From assembly GCA_020853885.1 (NCBI GenBank), contig JADYXZ010000020.1, positions 62,001 through 126,000 of the forward strand: a stretch of 64,000 nt of DNA, written 5' to 3'. The notes under the pieces are model-generated. The model did no database searches, was not told where the DNA came from, and worked only from the letters and a program-made list of their open reading frames with translations. Every line of letters begins with the position of its first letter. Position 1 is the stretch's first letter. Origin of the DNA: Bradyrhizobiaceae bacterium. GTDB lineage: Bacteria > Pseudomonadota > Alphaproteobacteria > Rhizobiales > Xanthobacteraceae. This document shows, piece after piece, positions 1 to 8,830 of the stretch. The position numbers and the translations under genes are program-made.

Positions 1-1925
1 ATCGCGACAGGAAGGTTGGAACCCGATGCGCGCCTCGTCGGCGAATTATCATCATTGCCGATCCAGACGCCGGCGACGAGGCGGCCGGTATAGCCGACGA
101 ACCAGGCGTCGCGGAAATCCTGGCTGGTGCCGGTCTTCCCCGCGGCCGCCCAGCCGGGAATGCGGGCACGCTGGGCGGTGCCGGTGAGCAGCGTCTCTTC
201 CAGCATCCGGTTCATCATCTGCACGTAGCGGGGCGCCACGACGGCGCCGACGCCGGAGGCGCTACGCGCGTAAATAATCCTGCCGTCCTTCCTGCGCACG
301 CGCTCGATCACGTGCGGGATCACGCCGATGCCGCCGTTCGCGAACGGCGCATAGGCGCCGACCAGTTCCAGGAGCGTCACCTCCGAGGTGCCGAGGGCGA
401 TCGAGGCGTTCTCCACGAGCTTCGAGGCGATGCCGAGGCGACGCGCGGTGCGGGCGACGGCCTGGGGGCCGACCTCGAGGCCCAGGCGGACGGCGACCGT
501 GTTCAACGAATGCGAGAGCGCGGTCTCCAGCGTGACCGGGCCGTAATATTCCTTCGAGTAGTTCTGCGGGCGCCAGCCATTGATGTCGAGCGGGCGGTCC
601 TCGCGCACGGTGTCGGGCGTCAAGCCGCGCTCGATCGCGGCGAGATAGACGAACGGCTTGAAGGCGGAGCCGGGCTGGCGGTGCGCGGAGATCGCGCGGT
701 TGAACTGGCTGTCGGCGTAGGAGCGGCCGCCGACCAGCGCCCGCACCGCGCCGTTCGGGTCCATCGCCAGCACGGCGCCCTGCTGCACGCCGAGCTTCGG
801 CCCCTGCGCGGTCAGCTCCTCCACGAGCGCGCGTTCGGCGGCAGCCTGCAACGCGGGATCGATCGTCGTCTGCACCACGATGTCCTGCTCGACGCGGCCG
901 ACATAGTCGTCGAGCGACTCCATCACCCAGTCGGCGACGTAGCCGACCGCACCCGGGCCGGTCTGGCGCACGATCGCCGCCGGTCGCGCCCGCGCGCTCC
1001 GCGCCATCTCGGCGGTGACGTATTTCGCGTCGACCATGGCATCGAGCACGAGCTCGGCGCGGTCGCGGGCGGCGCGCGGATTGCGCGTGGGCGCAAGGCG
1101 CGAGGGCGCCTTGACGAGGCCGGCGAGGATCGCGGCTTCGCCGAGCGTCACGAGGCGTGCGGGCTTGCCAAAATAGCGCTGCGCCGCCGCCTCGACGCCA
1201 TAGGCGCCGGCGCCGAAATAGACGCGGTTGACGTAGAGCTCGAGAATTTCCGCCTTCGAGTATTTCGCCTCCAGCCAGAGCGCGAGCACGAGCTCGTCGA
1301 GCTTGCGGGTGATGGTGCGCTCCTCGGTGAGGAACAGGTTCTTGGCGAGCTGCTGGGTGAGCGTCGAGCCGCCCTCGCGCACGGAGCGCGAGGCGAGATT
1401 GACCACGAGGGCGCGCGCGAGGCCAACCGGGTCGATGCCGAAGTGCCAGTAGAAGCGGCGGTCCTCGATGGCGAGAAACGCCTGCGGCAGATAGGGCGGC
1501 AGCGCCTTGAGCGGCACGGACTGGCCGCCCATGTCGCCGCGCGTCGCGAGCGGCTTGCCGTCGAGCGCGAGGATCGTCACCGACGGCGGACGCGGCGGCA
1601 CGACGAGGGTTTGCAGCGGCGGCAGGCGCAACGAGATCACCGCGAAGACCGCGACGAGCGCGAGCAAGCCCCAGATGCCGAGCACGATGGTCCAGTAGGC
1701 GAGCCGGCTCGCGTGGATGCGCCGCCACCAGCGGCCGCGCTTGCGGCGCGGGGATTTTCCGTTTCCGTTTTTGCCGTTCTTGTGCGCGCGGCCGTTGCCG
1801 GCGCGGGCACGGGCGGGCTCCGGCTTGCCGCCGGCGCGGTCACGCGCATCGAGGCGCAAATGGAAGAGCGAGCCGATCGTGTCGAGCACGGGCTCGCGCC
1901 GTTCCCGCCGTTTCCGCCAGACCAT
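1..1925 (-). CDS. mrcA: Penicillin-binding protein 1A family bifunctional transglycosylase/transpeptidase (3' end off window)
   Basis: This class A penicillin-binding protein polymerises and cross-links peptidoglycan at the outer face of the inner membrane. About 641 residues are visible and the C-terminus runs off the left edge. A basic, Lys/Asn/Gly-rich cytoplasmic tail (residues 1-73) precedes one membrane anchor (about 76-98). The GT51 glycosyltransferase domain shows IEDRRFYWHFG (catalytic Glu about 154), GGSTLTQQLAKN and ELYVN. The transpeptidase domain shows GSAFKP (Ser about 420), SHSLN and GKTGTSQDF, so both active sites look intact. The last visible residues match the GNDD...NLPV stretch found before the end of PBP1A proteins. 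The start chosen is the ATG at 1925, with MVWRKRRERR; no strong ribosome-binding site is seen. The family assignment is firm; mrcA versus another class A paralogue is inferred. Confidence 0.93.
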   Translation of the reverse strand, partial: MVWRKRRERREPVLDTIGSLFHLRLDARDRAGGKPEPARARAGNGRAHKNGKNGNGKSPRRKRGRWWRRIHASRLAYWTIVLGIWGLLALVAVFAVISLRLPPLQTLVVPPRPPSVTILALDGKPLATRGDMGGQSVPLKALPPYLPQAFLAIEDRRFYWHFGIDPVGLARALVVNLASRSVREGGSTLTQQLAKNLFLTEERTITRKLDELVLALWLEAKYSKAEILELYVNRVYFGAGAYGVEAAAQRYFGKPARLVTLGEAAILAGLVKAPSRLAPTRNPRAARDRAELVLDAMVDAKYVTAEMARSARARPAAIVRQTGPGAVGYVADWVMESLDDYVGRVEQDIVVQTTIDPALQAAAERALVEELTAQGPKLGVQQGAVLAMDPNGAVRALVGGRSYADSQFNRAISAHRQPGSAFKPFVYLAAIERGLTPDTVREDRPLDINGWRPQNYSKEYYGPVTLETALSHSLNTVAVRLGLEVGPQAVARTARRLGIASKLVENASIALGTSEVTLLELVGAYAPFANGGIGVIPHVIERVRRKDGRIIYARSASGVGAVVAPRYVQMMNRMLEETLLTGTAQRARIPGWAAAGKTGTSQDFRDAWFVGYTGRLVAGVWIGNDDNSPTRRASGSNLPVA

Positions 1926-2054
1926 CGCCCTACCCGTCCGCGCGCCTGCGCTCCCGCGGCACCCACCCGCCGCTGGTTAAGGAAAGCTAAATCCGGGCGA
2001 TTTAAGGGGCGGTTAAGCGGGGGATTGCTGTGTATTTCTGGCCCCCGCGCATTT

Positions 2055-2117
2055 TCCCCTCTCCCCACCGGGGAGAGGGTGCCGAGCCGCGCGAAGCGCG
2101 GCGAGGCGGGAGAGGGG
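2055..2117. repeat. REP-like palindrome, CTCTCCCC/GGGGAGAG family, copy 1
   Basis: The inner palindrome CTCTCCCCACCGGGGAGAG is followed by a GC-rich stem (GCCGCGCGAAGCGCGGC) and GGGAGAGGGGG. The same components recur in inverted order at 2147-2220. Such extragenic palindromes are common in rhizobial genomes. Confidence 0.65.
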
Positions 2118-2146
2118 GCGTGGCATGAGTGATACGGCATCGCCGT

Positions 2147-2220
2147 TCCCCCTCTCCCGCGCGCCTAAGCCTCGCGTCCCGCTTGGCAAGGCGCGCGACC
2201 TCTCCCCGCCGGGGAGAGGT
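2147..2220. repeat. REP-like palindrome, CTCTCCCC/GGGGAGAG family, inverted copy 2
   Basis: CCCCCTCTCCCGC at the left and CTCTCCCCGCCGGGGAGAG at the right mirror the element at 2055-2117, so the two form a large inverted pair separated by about 30 bp. Confidence 0.6.
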
Positions 2221-2243
2221 GAGAGAGTGCTTTTGCCGTCGTT

Positions 2244-2340
2244 CGTCATTGCGAGCCCCGAGCGCAGCGAGGGGCGAAGCAATCCAGGCGTTACAGTGCC
2301 GCCTGGATTGCTTCGGCGGCTTCGCCGCCTCGCAATGACG
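2244..2340. repeat. REP-like inverted repeat, CGTCATTGCGAG...GCAATCCAGG family
   Basis: CGTCATTGCGAG at the left end and CTCGCAATGACG at the right end are perfect inverted termini. Inside them GAAGCAATCCAGGCG pairs with CGCCTGGATTGCTTC around an 8-base centre. This 97-bp element resembles a dispersed extragenic repeat seen in Bradyrhizobium relatives (general knowledge, not searched). Confidence 0.75.
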
Positions 2341-2414
2341 GGGCTCACGCTCGCCGCAAGATTCGGATTTCGAACGGCCGCTCTCGTACTCGCCGCGCGG
2401 CGCGTGCGAAGGCA

Positions 2415-2514
2415 CGTCGTCCCGGACGGTAAGCGAAGCGAGCCGATCCGGGACCGCATGCGATCTAGTGCGGACGGTCCCGGATAACGCGCTTCGCGCG
2501 TTTCCAGGACGACG
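2415..2514. repeat. REP-like inverted repeat, CGTCGTCCCGGA...GGACGACG family
   Basis: Termini CGTCGTCC and GGACGACG are inverted. Inner segments GATCCGGGACCG and CGGTCCCGGAT also pair. The element ends 16 bp before the glnD stop codon and may help terminate glnD transcripts. Confidence 0.65.
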
Positions 2515-2530
2515 ATTGCTACTTTGCGGG

Positions 2531-5386
2531 TCAGCGCCCCGCGCCGGCGCGCCTAGGACGGTCGCTTTCGTCGGCGGCCTCGAAGGCGGCCAGAAGCCCG
2601 CGGCGGATCGCGGCCTGGCGCTGCGGCGAGATGATCTTCGCGCCGGTCAGGTCCGTCACATAGAAGACGTCGATCACGCGCTCGCCGAAGGTGGCGACGT
2701 GCGCGGACGCGATGTTGAGATTGAGCCGCGAGATCGTACTGGTGAGATGGAAGAGCAGGCCCGGCCGGTCGAGGCCGACCACCTCGATCACGGTGTGGCG
2801 GTCGGACCAGGCGTTGTGCACGTTCACTTCCGGCTCGATCGCGAACGCGGCGTGGCGCGGCTTCGGCGCGCGGCCGGCGACGACCTCCGGCAGCCGCGTC
2901 TCGCCCCTGAGCGTGCTTTCGATCGCGGCGGCGATGCGGCTGGCGCGGCGCTCCTCGTCGCCGTCGAGGTCGAACTCACGCGAGACGGAGATGGTGTCGA
3001 GTGCAAGCCCATCGGTGGTCGTGAAGATCTGCGCGTCGACGATGTTGCCGCCGGCGACCGCGCAGGCGCCGGCGATCACCGAGAGCAACCGCGGATGGTC
3101 GGGCGCGAGAATCGTGAGCTCGGTGACGCCGCGGGCGGCGTCGGGGCGCGCGGCGGTGGCGAGCTTGCGGCCGGCCGCCTCCGACTGGGCGATGAAGCGC
3201 GCGTGCTCGAGCTTGCGGGCGAGATCGACCTTCAGCCAGTAGGGCGGATAGTGGCGGGCGATGTAGCGGTCGAGCGCCGTCGCGTCCCACTCCGCCATCG
3301 CGTGCCGGAATTCGGCCTGCGCCACCTCGATGCGGCGCGAGCGGTCGACCTCGGAGAAGCCGCCGGTCAGCACCGGCTCCGCCTCATAATATAATGTGCG
3401 CAAGAGCTGCGCCTTCCAGCCGTTCCAGACGCCCGGCCCGACGGCGCGGATGTCGGCCGTGGTCAGGATCAGCAGCATCTTCAGGCGCTCCAGGCTCTGC
3501 ACGACCGCGGCGAAGTCCTCGATCGTCTTGCGGTCAGCGAGGTCGCGCGACTGCGCCACCATGCTCATGGTCAGGTGCTGCTGCACGAGCCAGGCGACGG
3601 TTTCCGTCTCGGCCGCGGACAATCCCATGCGCGGGCCGAAGCGGCGGGCGATCTTCGCGCCCGCGGTGGAATGATCCTCCGGCCGGCCCTTGGCGATGTC
3701 GTGCAGGAACAGCGCGATATAGAGAAGATCGCGGTTCTTCACGTTCTGCATCAGCTCGTTGGCGAGGCCGTATTCCGGATTGGAGCCGCGCTCGATCTCC
3801 GACAGCACGCCGATGCAGCGGATGAGATGCTCGTCGACCGTGTAGTGGTGATAGAGGTTGAACTGCATCATTGCGACGACGCGGCCGAACTCCGGCACGA
3901 AGCGGCCGAGCACGCCGGTCTCGTTCATGCGGCGGAGCACGATTTCCGGCGCGTTCCTCGAGGTCAGGATGTCGCGGAACAGGCGGTTGGCTTCCCGGTC
4001 CTCGCGCAGGTCGGCGTCGATCAGGCCGAGCGAGCGGCGCGCGAGGCGCAGCGCGTCGGGGTGCAGCTCGAGATTGCTGCGGTCGGCAATGTGGAAGAGG
4101 CGGATGAGATTGAGGGGGTCGCGCTCGAACGCCTCGTCGTCGGCGACATTGACGCGGTCGTAGTCGATGAAGAAATCCGGGTGATCCTTGACCGGGCGGC
4201 GCTTGCGGCGGGTGAGCGTCGCCACCACGCGGGTAAGCCGCGGGACGGGCTTGCCCTCCTGTTCCTCGAGCGCCGCGCAGAAGATGCCGGTGAGATCGCC
4301 CACGTCCTTGGCGACCAGAAAGTAATGCTTCATGAAGCGCTCGACGTCGCGCATGCCGGCGCGCGCCGTATAGCCGAGGCGCTCGGCCATCTCGCGCTGC
4401 AGATCGAACGAGAGACGCTCCTCGGCGCGGCCGGCGAGGAAATGCAGATTGCAGCGCACCGCCCAGAGGAAATCCTCGCAGCGGCGGAAGGTGGCGATCT
4501 CCTGCCGGGTGAAAACATCCTTGTCGACGAGCTCGGCGGTGTCGCGCACGCGATAGACGTATTTCGCGATCCAGAACAGCGTGTGCAGGTCGCGCAAGCC
4601 GCCCTTGCCGTCCTTGACGTTCGGCTCGACGAGATAGCGCGACTGGCCGGCGCGCTTGTGGCGATCCTCGCGCTCGCCGAGCTTCGCCGCGATGAATTCG
4701 ACCGCCGTGCCCTGCACGACGTCGCGGTCGAAGCGGAAGGCGAGCTCCTCAGAGAGTTTCCCGTCGCCGACGATGTGGCGCGCTTCGAGGATCGTCGTGC
4801 GGATCGTCATGTCGGCGCGCGACTGCCGGATGCATTCGTCGACGGAGCGCGTGGCGTGGCCGACCTTCAGGCCCATGTCCCAGAGCGCGTAGAGGATCGA
4901 TTCAGCGACGCTCTCGCCCCAGGCGGTCTGCTTGTAGGGCAGCAGAAACAGGAGATCGATGTCGGAGCCGGGCGCGAGCATGCCGCGGCCGTAGCCGCCG
5001 ACGGCGACCACCGCCATGCGCTCGCTCGAGGACGGATTGTCGGAACGGTAGAGCGCGCCGGCGGCGACCTCGAACAGCAGCGTGATGATCGTGTCCATCA
5101 GGCGCGACAGGTCCTCGGCGCAGGTGCGGCCCTCGCCGTCGGCGAGCAGGCGCTTCTCGGCGAGTTCGCGGCCCTCGGCGAGCGCGCGCTTCAGGCGCGC
5201 GGCAAGCTCGGTGCGCAGCGCCGCGTCGTCGCCGTGCTTCTTCGCGATGGCGGCGAGATCGGCGCGGACGGCGGCGGAATCGATGAGCTCCGCTGGCGCG
5301 GTAACCGGCCGGCGGCGGCGAGACGGCTGCGGCATGGAATGGACCTGGCTCGCGTCCCGCATAGCCGATCCCGCAGCGCAAGTCAT
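2531..5386 (-). CDS. glnD: Bifunctional uridylyltransferase/uridylyl-removing enzyme GlnD
   Basis: GlnD is the cytoplasmic glutamine sensor that uridylylates and deuridylylates PII proteins and so controls nitrogen assimilation. The 951-residue frame has the full family architecture. The nucleotidyltransferase domain carries GGYGRG (130-135) and GSDIDLLF (140-147). An HD phosphohydrolase domain carries LHDIAKGRPEDHS in the middle. Two C-terminal ACT domains show ELTILAPDHPRLLSVIAG and VIEVVGLDRPGLLFHLTS. The longest frame opens at 5386; in-frame ATGs at 5362 and 5335 (MPQPSRRRRP) are alternatives, and 5335 may be the true start because residues before it look non-conserved. In relatives glnD lies beside mutS and murJ; here an ABC transporter block separates it from mutS. 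The assignment is secure. Confidence 0.96.
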   Translation of the reverse strand: MTCAAGSAMRDASQVHSMPQPSRRRRPVTAPAELIDSAAVRADLAAIAKKHGDDAALRTELAARLKRALAEGRELAEKRLLADGEGRTCAEDLSRLMDTIITLLFEVAAGALYRSDNPSSSERMAVVAVGGYGRGMLAPGSDIDLLFLLPYKQTAWGESVAESILYALWDMGLKVGHATRSVDECIRQSRADMTIRTTILEARHIVGDGKLSEELAFRFDRDVVQGTAVEFIAAKLGEREDRHKRAGQSRYLVEPNVKDGKGGLRDLHTLFWIAKYVYRVRDTAELVDKDVFTRQEIATFRRCEDFLWAVRCNLHFLAGRAEERLSFDLQREMAERLGYTARAGMRDVERFMKHYFLVAKDVGDLTGIFCAALEEQEGKPVPRLTRVVATLTRRKRRPVKDHPDFFIDYDRVNVADDEAFERDPLNLIRLFHIADRSNLELHPDALRLARRSLGLIDADLREDREANRLFRDILTSRNAPEIVLRRMNETGVLGRFVPEFGRVVAMMQFNLYHHYTVDEHLIRCIGVLSEIERGSNPEYGLANELMQNVKNRDLLYIALFLHDIAKGRPEDHSTAGAKIARRFGPRMGLSAAETETVAWLVQQHLTMSMVAQSRDLADRKTIEDFAAVVQSLERLKMLLILTTADIRAVGPGVWNGWKAQLLRTLYYEAEPVLTGGFSEVDRSRRIEVAQAEFRHAMAEWDATALDRYIARHYPPYWLKVDLARKLEHARFIAQSEAAGRKLATAARPDAARGVTELTILAPDHPRLLSVIAGACAVAGGNIVDAQIFTTTDGLALDTISVSREFDLDGDEERRASRIAAAIESTLRGETRLPEVVAGRAPKPRHAAFAIEPEVNVHNAWSDRHTVIEVVGLDRPGLLFHLTSTISRLNLNIASAHVATFGERVIDVFYVTDLTGAKIISPQRQAAIRRGLLAAFEAADESDRPRRAGAGR

Positions 5387-5482
5387 TGGCGCTTGGGGAA
5401 GATCACGAGTTTCAAAGTTTCGGAAGCGCGCCGGCTTGCAGCGTAAGCATTATAACCATTATATTTCTGTGTTTTTCTTCTA

Positions 5483-5511
5483 TTGACAATATATGTATGT
5501 ATGTTTGAAAC
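5483..5511 (+). promoter_or_regulatory. Possible promoter in an AT-rich island upstream of the ABC importer
   Basis: The segment from about 5445 to 5515 is strikingly AT-rich in a high-GC window and contains a perfect TTGACA (5483-5488). The -10 region 16-18 bases later (TTTGAAAC) is a poor match, so the promoter call rests mostly on the -35 and the base composition. It lies about 100 bp before the substrate-binding protein gene. Confidence 0.3.
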
Positions 5512-5607
5512 ATTGCACACGGGAGACACGGTGTTTCTCGTCCGGGCCCTGCCCGCGCTCAAAACCCGATTTCCTTCCGGCGTTTGGGCCGGACGTGGAG
5601 TGATCTC

Positions 5608-6591
5608 ATGGTTTCCAACCGCCGTTTCATCCTTGCCGCGCTCGGCGCCATCGCCCTGCTGCCGGCAGCCGCCGCACCCGCCGCCGCCCAGTCGAAGCTC
5701 AGCGAAATCCGCATCGACTGGTCCACCTACAATCCCGTTTCGATCATCCTGAAAAATCAGAGCCTGGTCGAAAAGGAATTCGAGAAGGACGGCATCAAGG
5801 TCCGCTGGGTGCAGACGGTCGGCTCCAACAAGGCGCTCGAGTTCCTGAACGCCGGCTCGATCGACTTCGGCGCGACGGCGGGCTCGGCCGCGCTCGTCGC
5901 CAGGATCAACGGCAACCCGATCAAGTCGATCTATGTCTATTCGCGGCCCGAGTGGACCGCGCTCGTCACGCGCAAGGACAGCGGCATCAAGACGGTTGCC
6001 GACCTCAAGGGCAAGGCGGTCGCCGTTACGCGCGGCACCGACCCGCACATCTTCCTCGTGCGCGCGCTCGCCGAAGCCAAGCTCACCGACAAGGATGTGA
6101 AGTTCGTGCTGCTGCAGCACGCCGACGGGCGCCTCGCGCTCACGCGCGGCGACGTGCAGGCGTGGGCCGGTCTCGATCCCATGATGGCCGCCGCCGAACT
6201 CGACGAAGGCCATGTGCTCTTCCACCGCAAGCCCGAAGCGAACACCTGGGGCATCCTCAACGTGCGCGAGGCGTTCGCCAAGGAGCACCCGGACGCGGTG
6301 GCGCGCGTGCTCAAAGCCTATGAGCAGGCGCGCAAATGGTCGCTCGCCAATCCGGCGGAAGTGACGAAGCAGCTCGCCGAAGCCGCGAAGATCCCGGCGA
6401 ACGTCGCGGAGAAGCAGCTCAAGGAGCGCACCGAGCTCACGCACAGCGCGATCGGCAAGCCGCAATACGACTCGATCCTCGCCGCGGGCCTCGCGCTGCA
6501 GGAGGCCGGCGTCGTGGCGGCGAACGTGGACGTGAAGAAGGTGCTCGACGAACTGATCGACACCCGCTTCAACGCCTCGCTGACGAACTGA
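5608..6591 (+). CDS. ABC transporter substrate-binding protein, aliphatic sulfonate/nitrate/taurine (SsuA-like) family
   Basis: This is a periplasmic binding protein that would deliver a small anion or sulfonate to the permease and ATPase encoded directly downstream. The 327-residue product has a clear signal peptide: a basic start (MVSNRRF), a hydrophobic core and cleavage near APAAAQ. The mature part follows the SsuA/NMT1-like pattern, with GSNKALEFLNAGSIDFGATAG near residues 72-92 and DLKGKAVAVTRGTDPHIFLV further on. The ATG at 5608 is preferred over one 24 bp upstream because GTGGAG sits 7 bases before it and the signal peptide starts there. Three genes in order (binding protein, permease, ATPase) form an operon. 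The substrate is not determinable from sequence; sulfonate is the best guess. Confidence 0.88.
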   Translation: MVSNRRFILAALGAIALLPAAAAPAAAQSKLSEIRIDWSTYNPVSIILKNQSLVEKEFEKDGIKVRWVQTVGSNKALEFLNAGSIDFGATAGSAALVARINGNPIKSIYVYSRPEWTALVTRKDSGIKTVADLKGKAVAVTRGTDPHIFLVRALAEAKLTDKDVKFVLLQHADGRLALTRGDVQAWAGLDPMMAAAELDEGHVLFHRKPEANTWGILNVREAFAKEHPDAVARVLKAYEQARKWSLANPAEVTKQLAEAAKIPANVAEKQLKERTELTHSAIGKPQYDSILAAGLALQEAGVVAANVDVKKVLDELIDTRFNASLTN

Positions 6592-6622
6592 GCCCATTCA
6601 GGTTCCTCCCCGGGTGGCGGAC

Positions 6623-7480
6623 ATGACCGCGATCGAACGCTTTGATGTTCCTGGCGAAGCGCGCGATAGTCGTGCCGTGTCCGCCACTCTCCCGAATTCC
6701 AGAAAGCAGAACCGGACGGCGTTGCGATTCCTGCTCGGGATCGCGCTGCCGGTCGTGCTCGGCATCGGCTGGGAGCTCGCGGTGCGCGCTGGGCTCGCCG
6801 AGGGGCGGCTCATGCCGCCGCCGTCGCGCATCTTCCAGACGCTCTACGATCTCGCGGTCACGGGCGAGCTGTGGGTGCACATGGGCGCGACGCTCGGGCG
6901 CGTCGGCGCGGGCTTCCTGCTCGGCGTGATCGGCGGCACGCTCGTCGGCGCGCTCGCGGGCGCCTCGCGGCTGTCGCGCGAAATCCTCGATCCATCGCTG
7001 CAGGGACTGCGCTCGGTCCCATCCATCGCCTGGGTCCCGCTTTTTATTCTGTGGCTCGGCATCTTCGAGGAGTCGAAGATCGCGCTGATCGCGGTCGGCT
7101 GCTTCTTCCCGATCTATCTCGGCGTCTTGGGCGCGATCCAGTCGGTCGACCGCAAAACGGTCGAGGTCGGGCGCATCTTCCGGCTCTCCACGCCGCAACT
7201 CGTGCGCCGCATCCTCCTGCCCGCGATCCTGCCGGCTTACGTCGTGAGCCTGCGGCAAGGATTGGGGCTCGGCTGGATGTTCGTGGTCGCCGCCGAGTTC
7301 ATGGGCGCTTCCGAGGGCCTCGGCTATCTCCTCGTCGACGGCCAGCAGCTCGGCAAGCCGGACCAGATCATCGCCGCAATCTTCACGTTCGCCGTGCTCG
7401 GCAAGATCACCGACGGGCTGCTCGCGTCCGCCTCCGCGCCGTTCCTGACGTGGCAGGACGCCTTTGCGGCGAAGCACTGA
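6623..7480 (+). CDS. ABC transporter permease, SsuC/TauC-like
   Basis: This is the inner-membrane permease of the importer. The 285-residue protein has about six hydrophobic segments, beginning with FLLGIALPVVLGIGW. The conserved cytoplasmic EAA-type loop that docks the ATPase is visible as EVGRIF...RRILLPAILP. Family length is usual (250-290). An upstream in-frame GTG at 6614 is possible; the ATG at 6623 was chosen because GGTGGCGG lies just before it. The gene starts 31 bp after the binding-protein gene and its stop is followed 7 bp later by the ATPase start, so translation is probably coupled. Confidence 0.9.
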   Translation: MTAIERFDVPGEARDSRAVSATLPNSRKQNRTALRFLLGIALPVVLGIGWELAVRAGLAEGRLMPPPSRIFQTLYDLAVTGELWVHMGATLGRVGAGFLLGVIGGTLVGALAGASRLSREILDPSLQGLRSVPSIAWVPLFILWLGIFEESKIALIAVGCFFPIYLGVLGAIQSVDRKTVEVGRIFRLSTPQLVRRILLPAILPAYVVSLRQGLGLGWMFVVAAEFMGASEGLGYLLVDGQQLGKPDQIIAAIFTFAVLGKITDGLLASASAPFLTWQDAFAAKH

Positions 7481-7487
7481 GGGCGCC

Positions 7488-8258
7488 ATGCTCACCGTCG
7501 AATCCGCCGACAAGATCTATCCGAACGGCACGCGCGCGCTCGCGGGCCTCAATCTGCAGGTCGAAGAAGGCGAGATCGTCGCGGTCGTCGGCGGCTCGGG
7601 CTGCGGCAAGAGCACGTTCCTGCGGCTTGCTGCCGGGCTCGACCAGCCGACGCACGGCCGCATCCGCGTGGACAACGAAATGATCGTGAAGCCGCATCCG
7701 TGCGTCGGGCTGATCTTCCAGGAGCCGCGGCTCCTGCCCTGGCTGACGGTCGCGCAGAATGTCGGCTTCGGCCTCGCCGAATTGCCGCGCGAGAAGCGCG
7801 AGCGCCGCGTCGAGGACGTATTGCGGCGCGTGGGACTTGCCGACTACGGCGGCCGCTGGCCGCGCGAGCTCTCGGGCGGACAGGCGCAGCGGGTGGCGAT
7901 CGCGCGCGCGCTCGCGCCGCATCCGAAGGTGCTCTTGCTCGACGAGCCGTTCTCCGCGCTCGACGCCTTCACGCGCGCGAGCCTGCACGAGCACCTGCTC
8001 GATCTCTGGAACGCCTTCAAGCCGACGCTCGTCCTCGTCACGCACGACGTGGAGGAGGCCGCCGTGCTCGCCGACCGCGTGCTGGTGATGCAGCCGAACC
8101 CCGGCCGGATCGCCGCGGAGATCGAGGTCGATCTCTCGCGGCCGCGCGACCGCTACGGCAGCGAGATCGAAGCGATGAAGCGCAGGATCCTCTGGGCGCT
8201 CGACAAGAGCCTGCGGCGCGACAGCGGCGAGGCGCTGGCGCCGGCCGCCGCGATCTGA
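7488..8258 (+). CDS. ABC transporter ATP-binding protein, SsuB/TauB-like
   Basis: This is the cytoplasmic ATPase energising the importer encoded upstream. The 256-residue protein carries Walker A VVGGSGCGKST, Q-loop LIFQEPRLLPW, signature LSGGQAQRVAIARAL, Walker B VLLLDEPFSALD and the switch histidine in THDVEEA. The Q-loop wording EPRLLPW is typical of the sulfonate/nitrate/taurine branch and agrees with the binding protein. The start at 7488 follows GAGGGCGCC and lies 7 bp after the permease stop. An in-frame upstream ATG at 7464 would overlap the permease and is less likely. Confidence 0.93.
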   Translation: MLTVESADKIYPNGTRALAGLNLQVEEGEIVAVVGGSGCGKSTFLRLAAGLDQPTHGRIRVDNEMIVKPHPCVGLIFQEPRLLPWLTVAQNVGFGLAELPREKRERRVEDVLRRVGLADYGGRWPRELSGGQAQRVAIARALAPHPKVLLLDEPFSALDAFTRASLHEHLLDLWNAFKPTLVLVTHDVEEAAVLADRVLVMQPNPGRIAAEIEVDLSRPRDRYGSEIEAMKRRILWALDKSLRRDSGEALAPAAAI

Positions 8259-8296
8259 CATAGAGGCCCGCGAATCCACCGCCGCGGAGGTGCAAG

Positions 8297-8806
8297 ATGG
8301 ACGCGAACGCGTTGCGCGAACTGCAGGCGCCGCTCAAGGACCGCTACCGCAAGGAGCCGGAGGCGGCGCTCATTACGTTGAAAGCCAAGGGCTCGCTCGA
8401 CGAGGGCATCGCCTGCAAGGTGGAGACGGGCCGGGCGATCGCGCTCGCGGGCCTGCATCCGGCGACCGGCGGCTCCGGGCATGAGCTGTGCTCGGGCGAC
8501 ATGCTGCTCGAAGCGCTCGTCGCCTGCTCGGGGGTCACGCTGCGCGCGGTGGCGACCGCGCTCGGCATCGACGTGAAGAGCGGGCGCGTGGAGGCCGAAG
8601 GCGATCTCGACTTCCGCGGCACGCTCGGCGTCGATAAGGAAGCGCCCGTGGGCTTCCGGTCGATCCGGCTGAAATTCCACCTCGACACCAATGCGCCGCA
8701 GGAGAAGATCGACCAGCTTCTCAAGCTCACCGAGCGCTATTGCGTGGTGCTGCAGACGATCCGCAATTCGGTGGAAGCGAGCGCCGAGGTAGTGCGGGCC
8801 AGGTGA
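8297..8806 (+). CDS. OsmC/Ohr family protein
   Basis: OsmC-family proteins are small cytoplasmic thiol peroxidases acting on organic hydroperoxides, although many family members have no assigned substrate. The 169-residue product has the helix that carries the first redox cysteine (LLEALVACSGVTLRAVA) and a second cysteine in TERYCVV near the C-terminus, the arrangement expected for the family. The start is well supported by GCGGAGGTGCAAG. The gene follows the ABC importer in the same direction with a 38-bp gap, so it may be co-transcribed; a shared role with the transporter (sulfur metabolism or oxidative stress) is inference. Confidence in the family is high and in a precise activity low. 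Confidence 0.85.
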   Translation: MDANALRELQAPLKDRYRKEPEAALITLKAKGSLDEGIACKVETGRAIALAGLHPATGGSGHELCSGDMLLEALVACSGVTLRAVATALGIDVKSGRVEAEGDLDFRGTLGVDKEAPVGFRSIRLKFHLDTNAPQEKIDQLLKLTERYCVVLQTIRNSVEASAEVVRAR

Positions 8807-8830
8807 ACCTGGCGCAAACGCCGCTCACCG

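Larger units (their letters stand above)
1926..2530. other. 605-bp non-coding gap packed with palindromic repeats
   Basis: No convincing gene lies between the starts/ends of the PBP1A gene and glnD. Open frames here are low-complexity readings of repeats. The gap holds two inverted copies of a CTCTCCCC/GGGGAGAG element, one ATTGCGAG element and one GTCGTCCCGGA element, each listed separately. The first 100 bases next to the PBP1A start are unique and probably carry its promoter, but no clear -35/-10 pair was recognised. Confidence 0.7.

Noticed and set aside
312-2132. A 606-codon plus-strand frame opposite the PBP1A gene
   Set aside because: The antisense strand carries intact GT51 and transpeptidase motifs; the plus frame has no recognisable domain and continues through repeats.
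3575-5446. A 623-codon plus-strand frame opposite glnD
   Set aside because: Composition is typical of a high-GC shadow frame and the GlnD reading has every expected domain.
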